A stretch of DNA of 64,000 nt from NCBI RefSeq assembly GCF_963259705.1, contig NC_081853.1, positions 3,109,019 through 3,173,018 of the forward strand, in the 5' to 3' direction. The stretch's first letter is position 1. Every line of letters starts with the position of its first letter. The position numbers and the translations under genes were made by a program. This document shows positions 43,183-54,479 of this stretch, piece by piece. The notes beneath the pieces were generated by a model that was not told the DNA's origin, did not search any database, and was given only the letters and a program-made list of their open reading frames with translations. This stretch comes from Myotis daubentonii (taxonomy: Eukaryota; Chordata; Mammalia; Chiroptera; Vespertilionidae).

Positions 43183-45319
43183 GTTACTGAAGTTTTCACT
43201 GGATTTATCTCTTCTTCCCCTATGTTCTCTGAGCATCCTTTTAACCAGTGTTAGGAATTCTGTATCTGGAAAATTGCTTCCCTTCATTCATTTAGTTCCT
43301 GGAGTTTTTCCTGTTCTTTCATTTACGACATGTTTCTTTGTCTCCTCATTTCGTCTGCCTCTCTTGCTTGTTTCTATGTTTTTGGTAGATCTGCTGTGTC
43401 TCCCAGTCTTGGCTGAGTTGCATTTTGTAGTGTCTGTCCTGTGGGGTCCAGTAGCCCAGTCTCCCTTCTCCCCTGAGCCAGGTGCTCCAGAATTGTGTCC
43501 CTATCTGAGTTGTGTGTGTCCTCCCATTGTTGTTGAGCCTTGGCTGCTGTGGCCTGTCAGTAGGTGGGGGTGGCCTTCACGCTGACCGGCTGTTAGGACT
43601 GGCCATGACCATATCCTTGAGGTGTGCCTTTTGTGGAGCTAACCAGGCGGTGCTCTGTTGTAGTCTGAGGCCAGCCGCTGAATGTGTTGGTTTTGGGGTC
43701 TCTTGGGAGGGGCTCTAGTACAGGCCTAGTTCAGCTGCTGCCTGTGTCCAGCCTGGGGTCTCCTGCTACAGTATGATCCAAGTTTGATAGCTGGCTGAGC
43801 TGGGGTTAGCTGCATGTGAGAGAGGCCATGTTGTGACCCGAAGCTGGCTGCAAGAGGCACATGACATTCTGAGGTCAGCTGTCATCTGCTTGGGGCTGGC
43901 AGACCTTGGAGAGTTTTAAGAAAATTTGGAGAACGGGTTGAGGCTGCCTGTGAGGCACAGCTGCTGAAATCACCAAAGGCATTGTGTGAGTTGGGTGGAG
44001 CATGGTCTCAGAGACTCACCAGGGTAAGATGGATGGTTTTTACCAGGTGCAGATTTAAATTTGGGGCCACCAGCATTTGCGGGCTGTGCTGGGGGAGGGA
44101 TCTACACAGAAATGATGGCAGCTATCCATCATCAAGCCCTCTCCCTGGAGCCACACTGTTTTGTTTCCTCCCATATGTTTATAGGGCCTTTCCAGCTGCT
44201 CTCTCTTTGCTGGAGCATAGGATGAGTGCTTATAAGCCAGGAGTCTATGCATGGACCCTTTAAGAGGATGCCTGGGTTTTCCATCAGTCCTCTATCTTAC
44301 CTGGGCAGAATCTCTGCTGAGTTGGGTTGGATGTGGTCTCAGAGATTCATCAGGGTGGGGTCAGCCATGTTCCCCAGGTTAATGCAGATGCAGATTTGTT
44401 TTCTGCCTTTACCTGTAGGCTTGGGGAGAGGTTTTGTTTATTTCTGTTTTTAATATAACTCCTACCTTAACTTTTTCTTTTTCCCATGTGCCTTACAACA
44501 ATGTTAGTGAATTAAAAAGATAGATAGGAAACTTACCAAAGAGCTGCACAAAATGTCAGGTATGTGGTTCAAACGCAAGTATTTTGACTCTCCTTTAGCT
44601 GACTCATTTAGTTTATTTCTTGAACCTGTCCTCTGGTCCAGGCAGGCACTATGTTAAATGCTAGAGACATTATATAAACAAAACATTATAATATGTAAAT
44701 AAGATAAAATAGTTGTTGTCTTAGGCCCTTTGCCTGAAGCCACACAATTCAGTTTCTCCCAATATACCTCTGGAGGTTTTTGAACTGCTGTCCTTCCCTG
44801 AAGCTCTGGGTAAGTATTTGTGAGTGAGTCTGTGCATGAGCCCTTGAAGAGGCCACCTGGGTTTCCTGCGTCCCTCTCTCTTACTGGGTCAGAATCCCTG
44901 CTGATTTTCACAGCCAAAAGTTATGGGGGCTCCTCTTCCCAGCACTGGTCCTGTGGGCTGGGAGCTGGTATAAGGTTGGGACCTCTGGCTCCTCAAGGGG
45001 GAGAGGGGGTCTCTGCAGATGAAATATCACCTCCTGATTCTCAACCACCATGTGTTTGTGTAGAACCAGCCTATGTCCCTCCTACCAGTCTTGATGTGGC
45101 CTCTTCTTAACATCCATAGTAATAAGATTACTGTCCACCTAGCCTTCAGATGGTTCTCCAGGTTGACTGTTCTATAAATTCGTTGTAATTTTGATGTGGT
45201 CATGGGAGGAAGCAAGCATAGTGTTTACCTTCTCAGCCATCTTGACTGGGAACGCTCTCTAAAAAAAATGAAAATTACATATGTGGCTCAATTATATACC
45301 TGTTGACAGCAGAGTCTAG

Positions 45320-45549
45320 TCTTCTGGCTTTTGACTTGTTCCTTCTGCTTGCAAAGCTGTTCCGCTGGATTTTGCAGGACTCAGAGCTGTAGTCTCTTCA
45401 GTTCTTCTAGGTTTCAATGCATGTTTCACCTGTTTAAGAAAGCTTTCCTTAATGCTATGAGCCCCTGACTTTCCCCTCACCCAAATTCCAGGACTGCTAT
45501 TTTATCTTACTTTGTAAAATGCATATTTATTCTATCTTCTTTATAGCAA
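45320..45549. mobile_element. L2 LINE fossil
   Basis: cttgttccttctgcttgcaa, aagctttccttaatgctatg, cactttgtaaaatg-type and ttatagcaactat follow the L2 3' region (TGTTCCCTCTGCCTGGAA...GGCCTTCCCTGACC...TTCATAGCACTTAT). Confidence 0.6.
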
Positions 45550-45700
45550 CTATATTAACAAAAGTGTAATATGCTAATTAGAACAGACGTCCTTCGGGCT
45601 ACCTTCCGGATGAAAGGTCCTGCATGCCAGAGGGAAGCCAAAGCTGGCAGCCGGGACAAGGAAGGCCTACTCTTGCAAGAATTTTGTGCATCGGGCCTTG
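45550..45700 (+). mobile_element. Short degenerate Helitron
   Basis: 5' CTATATTAACAAAAGTGTAA then ATATGCTAATTAG. 3' CTTGCAAGAATTTTGTGCAT then CGGGCCTTGAT in place of GGGCCTCTAGT. Same family as 13581-13944 (shared GGAAGGCCTACTCTTGCA-like tail). Confidence 0.72.
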
Positions 45701-45702
45701 AT

Positions 45703-47333
45703 ATTTGACATTCTTATTTACTTGGTCATGTGTTTACTGTCTGTCTTCCCCCCTCGGAGTGCTCTCCCATCAGAGCAGTCTCTGTTGGTCTCTCTTACCC
45801 TGTCTCCAGGATAAGAGAGGTAGGATACAGAATGATGCTGGTAAATTTCAGGTGCACCATCATTATTTCTTGACAAGACCCAATTGTATTTCCCACTATT
45901 GTGTTCCCAGGGATTCCCCTGGAAGCTTTTAAATAAAAGTTCTTGTTTTGCTTGAGCAAGTTTGAAAGGATTTCTGTTACCAGCAAGCAAAGGGGCTTGG
46001 ATGAAGAGCAGTGGATGCAGGGGAGTGAAGAAGGGTGTCCCTCCACTTCTGTCCATGGAGCCGGGCTGCAGTCCTATTCAACTGTAACTGTACAGCAGGC
46101 AAATGACTAGGGCAGTGAGAGTAATAAGTGACCCCTTCTTTCCTTTCTCTCTCTCCAAAATGGTAGGTAAGAAATGTTTTCATTTGATTCTTAGTTTTCT
46201 TTAATGATGTAAGCGTTTGCTTTGAAAGGTTTTGCCTCTAGGCTCCTTGATGCAGTAGCTTTTAGAGAAAACTGAATTTGGGAAGGAGACGAAGAGTAGC
46301 CGACCCTCCTAAGTCCACTTGTGGCAACTTGAATTCCTCCTTTGGCTCTCCTGGGGCTGCTGCTTTCCTTTTATTAGTTAATGTTACTGCTTTATTTACA
46401 CAGCTATTAATAGTGCATTTTCCCCTCATGTTATTTTTGTTTTCTCCAGTTCTGTTTGTCAGAGCAAATTTGGATGCTGACAATTTATGTACAGCCCGAG
46501 ATTTAAATGGATTTGTCAGTTATTAAAAGCTGCAGAAATAACAGTTCATCCTCTTAAGATAGAGTGTTCTGGATGCAATTTTTGAAAACTTGAATGACAC
46601 ATGCAACATAAGCAACTTGGACTTTTTATTACTAGTTAAAAGGTAGATCTGTTCTCTCTGTGCTTTTAATTTGAAGATAAAGTAGATTGAAAAGATAAGT
46701 TCTCCTTTATGATGATATCTTCAATTATGGAGTGATATTCTTTGTTTTTTTTAATTTACATATTTAACTCTAATTTTACATTTTCTCCACTACTCTTTTA
46801 TCTTCCTACCTTTTCTTGTCTTTATCTTAGTGCTCATAAAATACAGAAAGTAGAGAGGGGAGAAAACATATTTGACATGAGAACCCCAGGAGCAGACCTA
46901 CACAGGTTTAGATAGACATCTTTTTAGTGATTGATAAGCAGCAGAAAGTGAACAACTATTTTTTAAGAATAGTTTACAAGTGATTCAATTTAACCTGCAG
47001 AAAATAAATAACCATGTGGTCAGGAAAATTTCATGTCCCATTTTTCTCTGGGCATGAATTTTCTTTGGGTTTTGTGGGAAGAGGTAAAATCAATGAGGAC
47101 TAGAGTTCTCGATGAGGTGTCTACACTGTCCAGCTGAGGTATCTGACAAATATTTCATTGGCCTGCACTACATGGAGGACTACGCAATGCTTGAACAGCC
47201 ACTGATGAAGCTGGCAGGACTGTGAATACCCACCTTCCTCGGAACGTCCTCCCTCATCCCCCACTGTACAGGCTGCATCTTACATTCTATAGGATATATG
47301 TGGGCATACATGTATTTTGACCAAACTTTCCCC
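45703..47333. other. Unassigned sequence; possible conserved noncoding block at 46300-46640
   Basis: No gene or named repeat. 46300-46640 is free of recognisable repeat, AT-rich, and dense in homeodomain-like TAAT/TTAAT words and clean TTTATTAGTTAATG-type strings, as developmental enhancers often are. This is an impression only. Confidence 0.35.
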
Positions 47334-49501
47334 TGTGAAAGACCAAATGCAGAAGACAACCAAGGAAATAATTTTATTAAGCCTATTGCAATTGGGAGAA
47401 TGTCTTCAATGAGGAACATTTAAAATTAGAAGACGGGAGCCTTAGAAGAGGCAAGTAATTAAGGGAATCATCTCAGGTTTTATGGGAGTCATGAGGAAGG
47501 ATGGAGATGAGTCTTATGTCAGTGATTGAGGAAGGGGAGGCCAGTCTTAGCTCCGAATTGGTGGGGACAGAGTGGTCCTGGTAAGTTAGTTCTTTCTCAG
47601 AACCTAAAAGAGTAGGAGGATTTTTCTACTGTTACTGCTTTCTGGAAGCACAGGGCTCAGGTGAAGTTCAGCATTGCCAGTCCTCCCTTCTGTTCAAGGT
47701 GAGTGAATATAATTTGTTGTTGAACATCTCAGAGATGATAAGCAACAGAGTCTAAGAAATCATGTCTTGAGGATTCTTGTTTGCATTTGTGCAAACCCAG
47801 TTGAGACGTGGTGCAAAAGGTCAGTTGTCTTAGAGTCCTGGAGATCAGAATTCTTATAAAGAATAGTTGAAATGCAAAGGAAAAAATTAGTATAAAAGGT
47901 TGTAGTCCAGTAGAGTCAGGAATTAAACCCCGAGAGTAAACATCCCAGTGGATTCCAAGAGCTCTGTCAAGGAAAATCTTGGTTATGCAGCTCTGAGTTT
48001 CCTGATGCTCCCAGGCCAGGATGTTGATGCTCTGGGTGACCATGTCCACAGCATTGGCTGCCTCTTCTACACTGGCCTGCCCGAGGGACTCCTTGAATGT
48101 CCCAGACGGGGCTTGCCCAGGGAGATGGCTGGCTGCAATAATGAGTCCTTGGAAGCTTATATCAAGTTGCAGGGCTTCAGCTTGCAGGTTTCTTCAGAAT
48201 CTGGAGTCTGATAAGGGTTTGACCAGCTGGGTTTTAGTTTTTGGTGAAGCTGATATGGAGTGAGGGAAAATTAAAAACACTAGAGAATTGTAGCCAGATA
48301 TTGAAGGGAACTGTAAGAATTGAAAATTTCACAACAGTTGACCATTAAGCAAGGAAAAATGTTCCAGTCCAATTTGCAGGTGGGTACCAACAGAAACAAG
48401 ATTTCTATAAATCATTAATGTTTTTACAGATATCATCAACTGGTTAGGCCATGAAACCAGAGGAATTTTGCACCTGAAATCAAGTGAGTACTCAAAAGGA
48501 ATAAAAATCGCATCCTTATCTTGCTGCCAAGGGACAATAGTCCAGAGCATCAGGTCAGGAATTAAAATCGCTTTGGGTTCCCATATGGCCAGTCAGGAAA
48601 GGGTTGCCCCTGTTCCCTAGCTTGATTAAGCAGGAATCTGAAGACAAGGTGCCATCTTACCCAAGCCAAAGACCCAAACTGTGAAAGACAAAACACACTT
48701 ACCAAATAAGATGATTCTATTCAGGCTATTGCAATAGGAAGAACACTTATTAATGATAATCTCAAAGAAAAGAAAGTTTGTAGATGCAGGTTAACGAGTG
48801 TTGGGGAAGCAGGGGACTTGGTTGTAAAGTTTGTAATGAGGACATTCAGAGAAAAGGGAAGTGTGCTGAAGGCGGCCCACCCTGTTTATCGGAATTCTGA
48901 TTTAGGGGATTGTCCAAGGCAGTGCCCCAAATTATTCCTTGACCTTTCCAAACAAGTCTGTGCACTCGCAGACCCCGGTGTTTACTGGAATCCTTATGCT
49001 TAATCTTTAGGTGTCCTTGCTTAAAGGACACTGCAGACACATGTGTCCTCCCAAGATTACTCACCCTACTGATTGTATCTAAAGACAAACTTTGTCTCAA
49101 ACTGCTGCTACTATAAAAGGCTAATGAGGCAGGCAAATGAGGCTGCCTGGTCCCTTTGGCCAGGCCATCCCTTAGCCCTCCCTTTCACAGCAAATGTTGT
49201 TTAGGAGTAATCCATTCCTCCATTGCCCAGGGGCTGCTGGTCAGCCCCAGCAAATGAGAGAGTCATCAAGGAGTTTTTTGAGGGTCAGAAGAAATAATGC
49301 AGATGGGTCTTATCTGAGAAGAAAGGTAGAGGTCCTTGCTGTCTCAGAATATGTGAAACCAGGGTAGTCCTTTGTGGTTAACCATTACTCAGAACCCAAA
49401 AATTGGGGGGTGGGATTTCTCTGCTATTATCTCTATTTTGGGGAGCTCAGACTCAGATCAAGTTCAACATTGTCTCCATTTTTCAAAGAGTTGCTGCAAC
49501 A
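47334..49501 (-). mobile_element. Old ERV with diverged LTR pair, minus strand
   Basis: Two related blocks face the same way. Left: 47334-47726, starting TGTGAAAGACCAAATGC. Right: 48680-49501, starting TGTGAAAGACAAAACAC. They share gcctattgcaattgg/ggctattgcaatagg, gatgagtcttatgtcag/gatgggtcttatctgag and cagaacctaaaa/cagaacccaaaa. On the minus strand both begin TGTT and end TTTCACA. The right copy has about 430 bp (48790-49250) missing from the left. That extra part recurs forward at 56825-57125. The interior (47727-48679) is about 950 bp. Subfamily unknown. Confidence 0.72.
47729..48049 (-). pseudogene. Possible retroviral internal-region remnant
   Basis: A 106-codon open frame on the ERV's own strand, between its LTRs. 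A helical N-terminal half (MVTQSINILAWEHQETQSC then a DRAL stretch) followed by a hydrophobic run (LQPFILIFSFAFQLFFIRIL) would suit a decayed membrane-end env segment. The CX6CC disulfide motif expected between them is not seen and the length is far short of an envelope protein. It may equally be chance. Confidence 0.3.
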
Positions 49502-49591
49502 TTATATTAACAGGGATATAAGCATGGATACCTGGGAACAAACAGCTGGTGTGTGGTTGACTGGGATTATCAGTTACTTGGTAGGTCTAAC

Positions 49592-49803
49592 CCAGTGGTC
49601 GGCAAACTCATTAGTGAACAGAGCCAAATATCAACAGTACAACGATTGAAATTTCTTTTGAGAGCCAAATTTTTTAAACTTAAACTATATAGGTAGGTAC
49701 ATTGTTATTAACTTAATTAGGGTACTCCTAAGGCTTAGGAAGAGCCACACTCAAGGGGCCAAAGAGCCGCATGTGGCTCGCGAGCCGCAGTTTGCTGACC
49801 ACG
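49592..49803. mobile_element. hAT MITE with perfect 8-bp target duplication
   Basis: Left end CCAGTGGTCGGCAAACTC, right end GCAGTTTGCTGACCACG. GGTCTAAC is duplicated exactly at 49584-49591 and 49804-49811. Interior includes AGGAAGAGCCACACTCAAGG and GGCCAAAGAGCCGCATGTGG, shared with the palindromic MITE at 6128-6352, but the left arm differs, so it is not a foldback. Non-coding. Confidence 0.95.
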
Positions 49804-49995
49804 GGTCTAACCACAAGTCTAGTTCTTACTTTTCTGTTATCCAGCTTTTTCTTACACTCTAACCGATAAGGAAACTTATGTGCCCGAGGAGGCAGCCAAT
49901 TCTAATATGAGCCTCCGTGTTACAAAGTTTTCCTTTTCCCCCTCTAAAATTCCAAAATAACTTTTATCTACTTATTAGTTTTAACCACTGAAAAA

Positions 49996-50833
49996 TCTAT
50001 ACTAATAAAAGGGTAACATGCTAATTAGACCAAATAGACCAGGCACCTTCTGGACCTCCTTCTGGACGAAGCCACAGCGGCAGGGGCCAAGGCAGAGGCA
50101 GTTAGGGGCGATCAGGCAGGCAGGCAGAGTGGTTAGGGGTGATCAGGCTGGCAGGCAGAGTGGTTAGGGGTGATCAGGCCCGCAGGTAGAGGTGGTTAGG
50201 GTCGATCAGGCTGGCAGGGGAGAGCGGTTATGGGTGAACAGAGGGGAGCAGTTAGGGGTGATCAGGCAGGCAGGCAGAGGCGTTTAGGGGCAATTGGCAG
50301 GCAGGCAGAGGTGGTTAGGGGTGATCAGGCTGGCAGGGGAGAGCAGCTAGGGGCAATCAGGCCATCAGGGGAGAGCAGTTTGGGGCATTAGGCAGGCAGG
50401 CAGAGGTGGTTAGGGGTGATCAGGAAGGCAGGCAGAGTGGTTAGGGGTGATCAGTCAGGCAGGCAGAGACTGTTAGGAGTGATCAGGCAGGCAGATAGAG
50501 GGGTCAGGGGTGATCAGGAAGGCAGGCAGAGTGGTTAGGGGTGATCAGGCAGGCAGACAGAGACTGTTAGGAGTGACCAGGCAGGCAGACAGAGGGGTTA
50601 GGGGTGATCAGGAAGGCAGGCAGAGTGGTTAGGGGTGATCAGGCTGGTGTGCGGTTAGGAACCAGCAGTCCCAGATTGTGAAAGGGATGTCTGACTGTTG
50701 GTTTAGGCCAAGGGTTTGGGCCTAAACCGGCAGCTGGACATCCCCAGAGGGGTCCTGAATTGGAGAGGGTTCAGGCCAGGCTGAGGGGACCCCCCTCCCC
50801 GCCGTGTACAAATTTTGTGCACTGAGCCTCTAG
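49996..50833 (+). mobile_element. Helitron (HeliBat-like) expanded by internal minisatellite
   Basis: 5' TCTATACTAATAAAAGGG then TAACATGCTAATTAGACC after A (49995). 3' GTACAAATTTTGTGCACTG then AGCCTCTAG before T (50834). 838 bp against 378 bp for the sister at 55923-56300. The extra length is the array at about 50100-50645. No protein frame. Confidence 0.93.
50100..50645. repeat. Minisatellite inside the Helitron
   Basis: Units of roughly 30-45 bp built on GTTAGGGGTGATCAGGCAGG plus CAGGCAGAG variants, more than a dozen copies of uneven length. The reversed equivalent (CTGCC...GCCTGGTCGCCCC) is in the Helitron at 28708-29501. Confidence 0.93.
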
Positions 50834-52384
50834 TATACAATATTAGGCCGTATAAACATTACCAATCTGATATTGGAAAATAGAAAATTTCTTTACACAA
50901 CTATGATTTAATCCTATTTAAAAAACTCTACTTGAACTTTGTAGGAGAGTTAGGAACTGAACTTGCTAGCAGAATGTTAGCAATTTGGATTAATTACCAA
51001 AAAAAAAAAAAAAAAAAGAAAGGTAACTTAAATTAATGAAAATTATGAATTAGAGAATACAGTATTTAAAAGAAACTCTGGCTTATTACCTTTTACCACA
51101 TTCTAAAACTCAAATTCACTAAGGAAACTTGCCTAGCAGATCATTTTAAGAGACCTACTTTAATAAGAATTACTTATAATTAGCATAACAATTTTATATG
51201 CAAATGGTACTTGTAAAGTACTTTAAATTTACTCCTAAGTACTTTATACATTCCCATTTGCAGTCTTATTTACAACTTTAATTTGAGTTTTCTATGAAGA
51301 ACGGCTTCTTTAAAGAAGTCAACTGGAAGCCAGCCCCACAAAGTCTGAATTAGCAAACCCAGATCAATGAGCTTTCACTCCACGTCTGTTAAATGGAACC
51401 ATATATAACAAAAATACCGACTCCTGGTGATATACTATTACACTAAAACTCTACTCATATTTAAATTCTGCATTCATACATACATGATTTATTACAGCTT
51501 GGGAAAGAAACTAAGTTATTGCAAGTAATTGGATGAGAAAGGCTTTAAAATTCATAGCATAGCTGCCTGTGCTATATACCGTCTATCTTCATCTGGGACT
51601 TTTAAGGAAATAGCACTTTTGAAGACTATTTTCAGAAAATAGTTCTCTATTGCCCCAAATCTTGGGCTACATATACTCAGCAGGAGAAAACTGTAACCAG
51701 CAGCATATTAATAGGCCTTGGAAACAAATACAAAATATAATGAAAAAAATACAAACATCCCCAAATGTATGTCTAAAGAGTGAAAGAATATGCAAAGTAG
51801 CTTCTAATTTTAGCTACCAGGACACTGTATCTTTAACTTAACTCTGAGAGGAAATGCCTTGGGCTGCTTTGAATTTTTTCCCATTTGGCAAGCATCCTGG
51901 GCCAGTTTTAAAATCTGATTCTTTCTCCACCTACCTTTTGCAGTTTCCAACTCTCCCATTTATCTTTAGGGACTTGCAGGCTGTGTTTATGTTATGCCAA
52001 AGAGCTGAAGCACAAGTGAAATTCCAATTCATCACCCAGATGTTTCCAAACTCCATGTAGCCATATTTGGAATTGTATATATAAAATATCTCTATAATTT
52101 ATTAATTTTTCTTCCCCACCTGGATGTTTTGGCATCAAGTCACTTTATGATTGGTAACTCTGGGATTTCACAGTAAGGCCTGGAATAGGGTCCCTTGCTA
52201 ATCAGTCTGCTTTCATCCTGACGTCCAGCCAGGTTGGTGGGGGTGGGCAGTGGCTAGACATTCCACAACCGCCTGATGCTTATAACCCAGGTATGTTTTT
52301 CAGAAGAGTCGTGATCCAAACACCAGGCCTGGGGAAAGTGTGCTTACTGCTCCTGAATAGCTAGAGACCAATGAGCGAGACAGC
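50834..52384. other. Unassigned AT-rich sequence
   Basis: An A17 run at about 51000-51016 and ordinary AT-rich DNA. No gene or repeat family recognised. Confidence 0.55.
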
Positions 52385-52674
52385 TGTGGATGAAAAAGGG
52401 GCCACATCCTAACCCTGACCAGCTCAGGGAGGCCTGCGTGGGGGGCCTGACAGACTCAGAGGCTGAAAGTCGCTATCTCTATATCACTAATGGGTTTCTT
52501 ATAACCCCCTTACATCTCCTTTGACCCTAATGTAGAAAATAAGCTGCAAAACTGCCATTCTCAAGAGCATTTTCTCAATCTGCTGAGATTTTTGCTTCCT
52601 GGCAATTGTTGTCAATTTGGCCAAATAAACTCATAAATATTCTTCCAGGGTTGGACATTTCTTACATCGACACA
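52385..52674 (+). mobile_element. ERV LTR, forward, partner of an inverted copy
   Basis: Starts TGTGGATGAAAAAGGGGCC and ends CTTACATCGACACA, with CAAATAAACTCATAAATATT (AATAAA at 52625-52630) near its end. The reverse complement of the same family occupies 52773-53674: the strings GAGATTTTTGCTTCCTGGCA and AATTTGGCCAAATAAACTC have close counterparts there. Likely an ERV1-class LTR; name unknown. Confidence 0.72.
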
Positions 52675-52772
52675 TCAGATTAGCCTTTCATTACTTAAAG
52701 ATAAAATGCATATGAATGTACATACACACACGTACATATACACACATATATATATACATGTGGTGTTACTCT

Positions 52773-53674
52773 TGTCACGTTAGTCTAAGAAACATTCAAA
52801 CCTGTAAAGAATTTTTGTGAGTTTCTTTGAGCCAAACTGTTCACAATTGCCAGGAAGCAAAATCTCAACACATTGAGACAGTGCTCAGGAAAATGGCAGT
52901 TTTTCACCTTGTTTTATAAATTATGATCAAAGGAGGAGCCTTAAGTAGGTTACATTAAATCTATTGGTGATAGATTAGAGAGGTGGGAGAAAGCAAAGCC
53001 GGAAGCCTCTGGGATGGGATAAAAAGTGAAATGATAGACACATGCTTCTTTTATACAGGTGGGTACAGGATAGTTAATTGTCAACAATTAATGAGGGAGT
53101 TTGTGGTCTCTGCCCTGGTGCATTGGTTGGACCCTGAGGGGTCTGGAAAAAGGGGAGCTACAAGTTACCCTGACATTCCAAAGGTAGATTATCTTAGATG
53201 CAAAAAGACAATACGCTCAGTTAAGATCAAAGTTGATCTTTGTCAGGGAAGATGCAGTGGGGCCTTAATGAGTTTTTCAAGATACGAGCCATCTCTTGGC
53301 CGATTTTTTGCTTTGAGTTGCGAGCTAAAATTCGGGTTACGAGCCAGCTTCAGATACCCCACCGCTAGTTGGCGCAGCGAATGTCACAGTGAACGCCACA
53401 ACATCAGCCCAGCATCACGTGTCTCACTCGTTCACTCTAAGATTTGACATACGAGTAATTTGAGTTACGAGCTCCGTCACGGAACGAATTAAACTCGTAA
53501 GTCAAGGCCCCACTGTACTGGCCTAGGACATGACTTCCCGCCACAATGGCGGGATAGCACTTTTTAATTAAAAATGTTTTAATTTCAGACCTTTCTTTGT
53601 GGTTATATTAGGTCTCTGAGTTTGCAAGGCATTCCCTGAGCTAGTCAGGTTAGCATATGGCCCCTTTTCATACA
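52773..53674 (-). mobile_element. ERV LTR, reverse, same family as 52385-52674
   Basis: On the minus strand starts TGTATGAAAAGGGGCC and ends near GTGACA. It is longer than the forward copy, partly because a 261-bp MITE (53255-53515) inserted. TTATACAGGTGGGTACAGG and the CCCGCCACAATGGCGGG palindrome lie inside. The 154-codon frame at 52983-53447 (+) crosses LTR and MITE and is not a gene. Confidence 0.7.
53255..53515. mobile_element. Tc/mariner-like (pogo/Tigger-type) MITE
   Basis: Left end CAGTGGGGCCTTAATGAG, right end CGTAAGTCAAGGCCCCACTG, imperfect inverted repeats. Subterminal TACGAG words repeat in both directions (gatacgagcc, ggttacgagcc, acatacgag, agttacgagc). TA follows the right end; the left flank is TG, probably a mutated TA. 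No coding capacity. Confidence 0.75.
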
Positions 53675-54467
53675 CGGTCATCAAATAAAACAAGTTTATC
53701 CTTCTAAAAAGATACAGTAAAGTAGTAATCAAGACTTGAAGCTAGAAGCTCTCCTTGGAAGAAAGTTTTGCTTGTTTCCTTCTTTTCAGAGGAGTGAACA
53801 ATGGCCACGATGGGTGAAGTGACGCATCTGAGTGGCAGACTGACCCAAAATGGAGCTGAGACCAGAACCAGGGCCTTACTGAATGTCATGCCAGTATTAC
53901 ATTCATTTTGCCACTGAGAACACCTACTAGAATGAATAACATTTTTGTTACTTTCCATGCCAAATGATATTAGGATAATTCTCATATTGAAATAGGCTTA
54001 GAAAGTTTTCATTTTGTTTAAATTATATAAACACTGGCATTTTGGGGCTTGAACAATCAAATAATTCCTTCAGATTGTCCATGTAATTTTCCGCAGGGTC
54101 ACTGGGAGCTTACAGGAACATATCCTGCAGGCCTCAGAGTCTCCTTCTGGTAAGAAGATGAAGGCCAGCCTCACAGAGCAGAGGTGGGGGGGGGGGGCCT
54201 TCACTGCGCCTGGCCCACACCAAGCGCCTGATAAATGGCTCGGATGAGGAATGTGCCCTGAAGTTCCCACTGGGAGGGAAGGCGCTGTCCCCATGCACGC
54301 CCAGGTGGGACACGGAGCAGAGGTTCTCAGGCTCCTGCAGCAGCAAACCACAGCGTCTCATGGGTTCACCGAGTGATGTCACGTCTGCAGGAAACCAGCT
54401 CATGACTCATAGGAGAAGCTTCTGCGGTTACAAAAACACAGAGATGTAAGCTCAGCTGAGATAAAGA
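53675..54467. other. Unassigned sequence
   Basis: Nothing recognised. Confidence 0.5.
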
Positions 54468-54479
54468 ATTGACTTTATG

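Larger units (their letters stand above)
41011..45262 (-). mobile_element. L1 copy C, 5' half, minus strand
   Basis: On the minus strand: 5' UTR (45262 to about 43190, ending leftmost TCTCAGCCATCTTGACTGG), ORF1 remnant (about 42900-42240), ORF2 endonuclease and early part (about 42200-41011). Its ORF2 part repeats about 280 bp that L1-A also has (34640-34920) but with different bases, so C and A are separate insertions. Its own 3' half is not in the window. A SINE lies at 42952-43182. The stretch 44456-44720 has an L2-like piece (caggcactatgttaaatgct). Confidence 0.82.
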
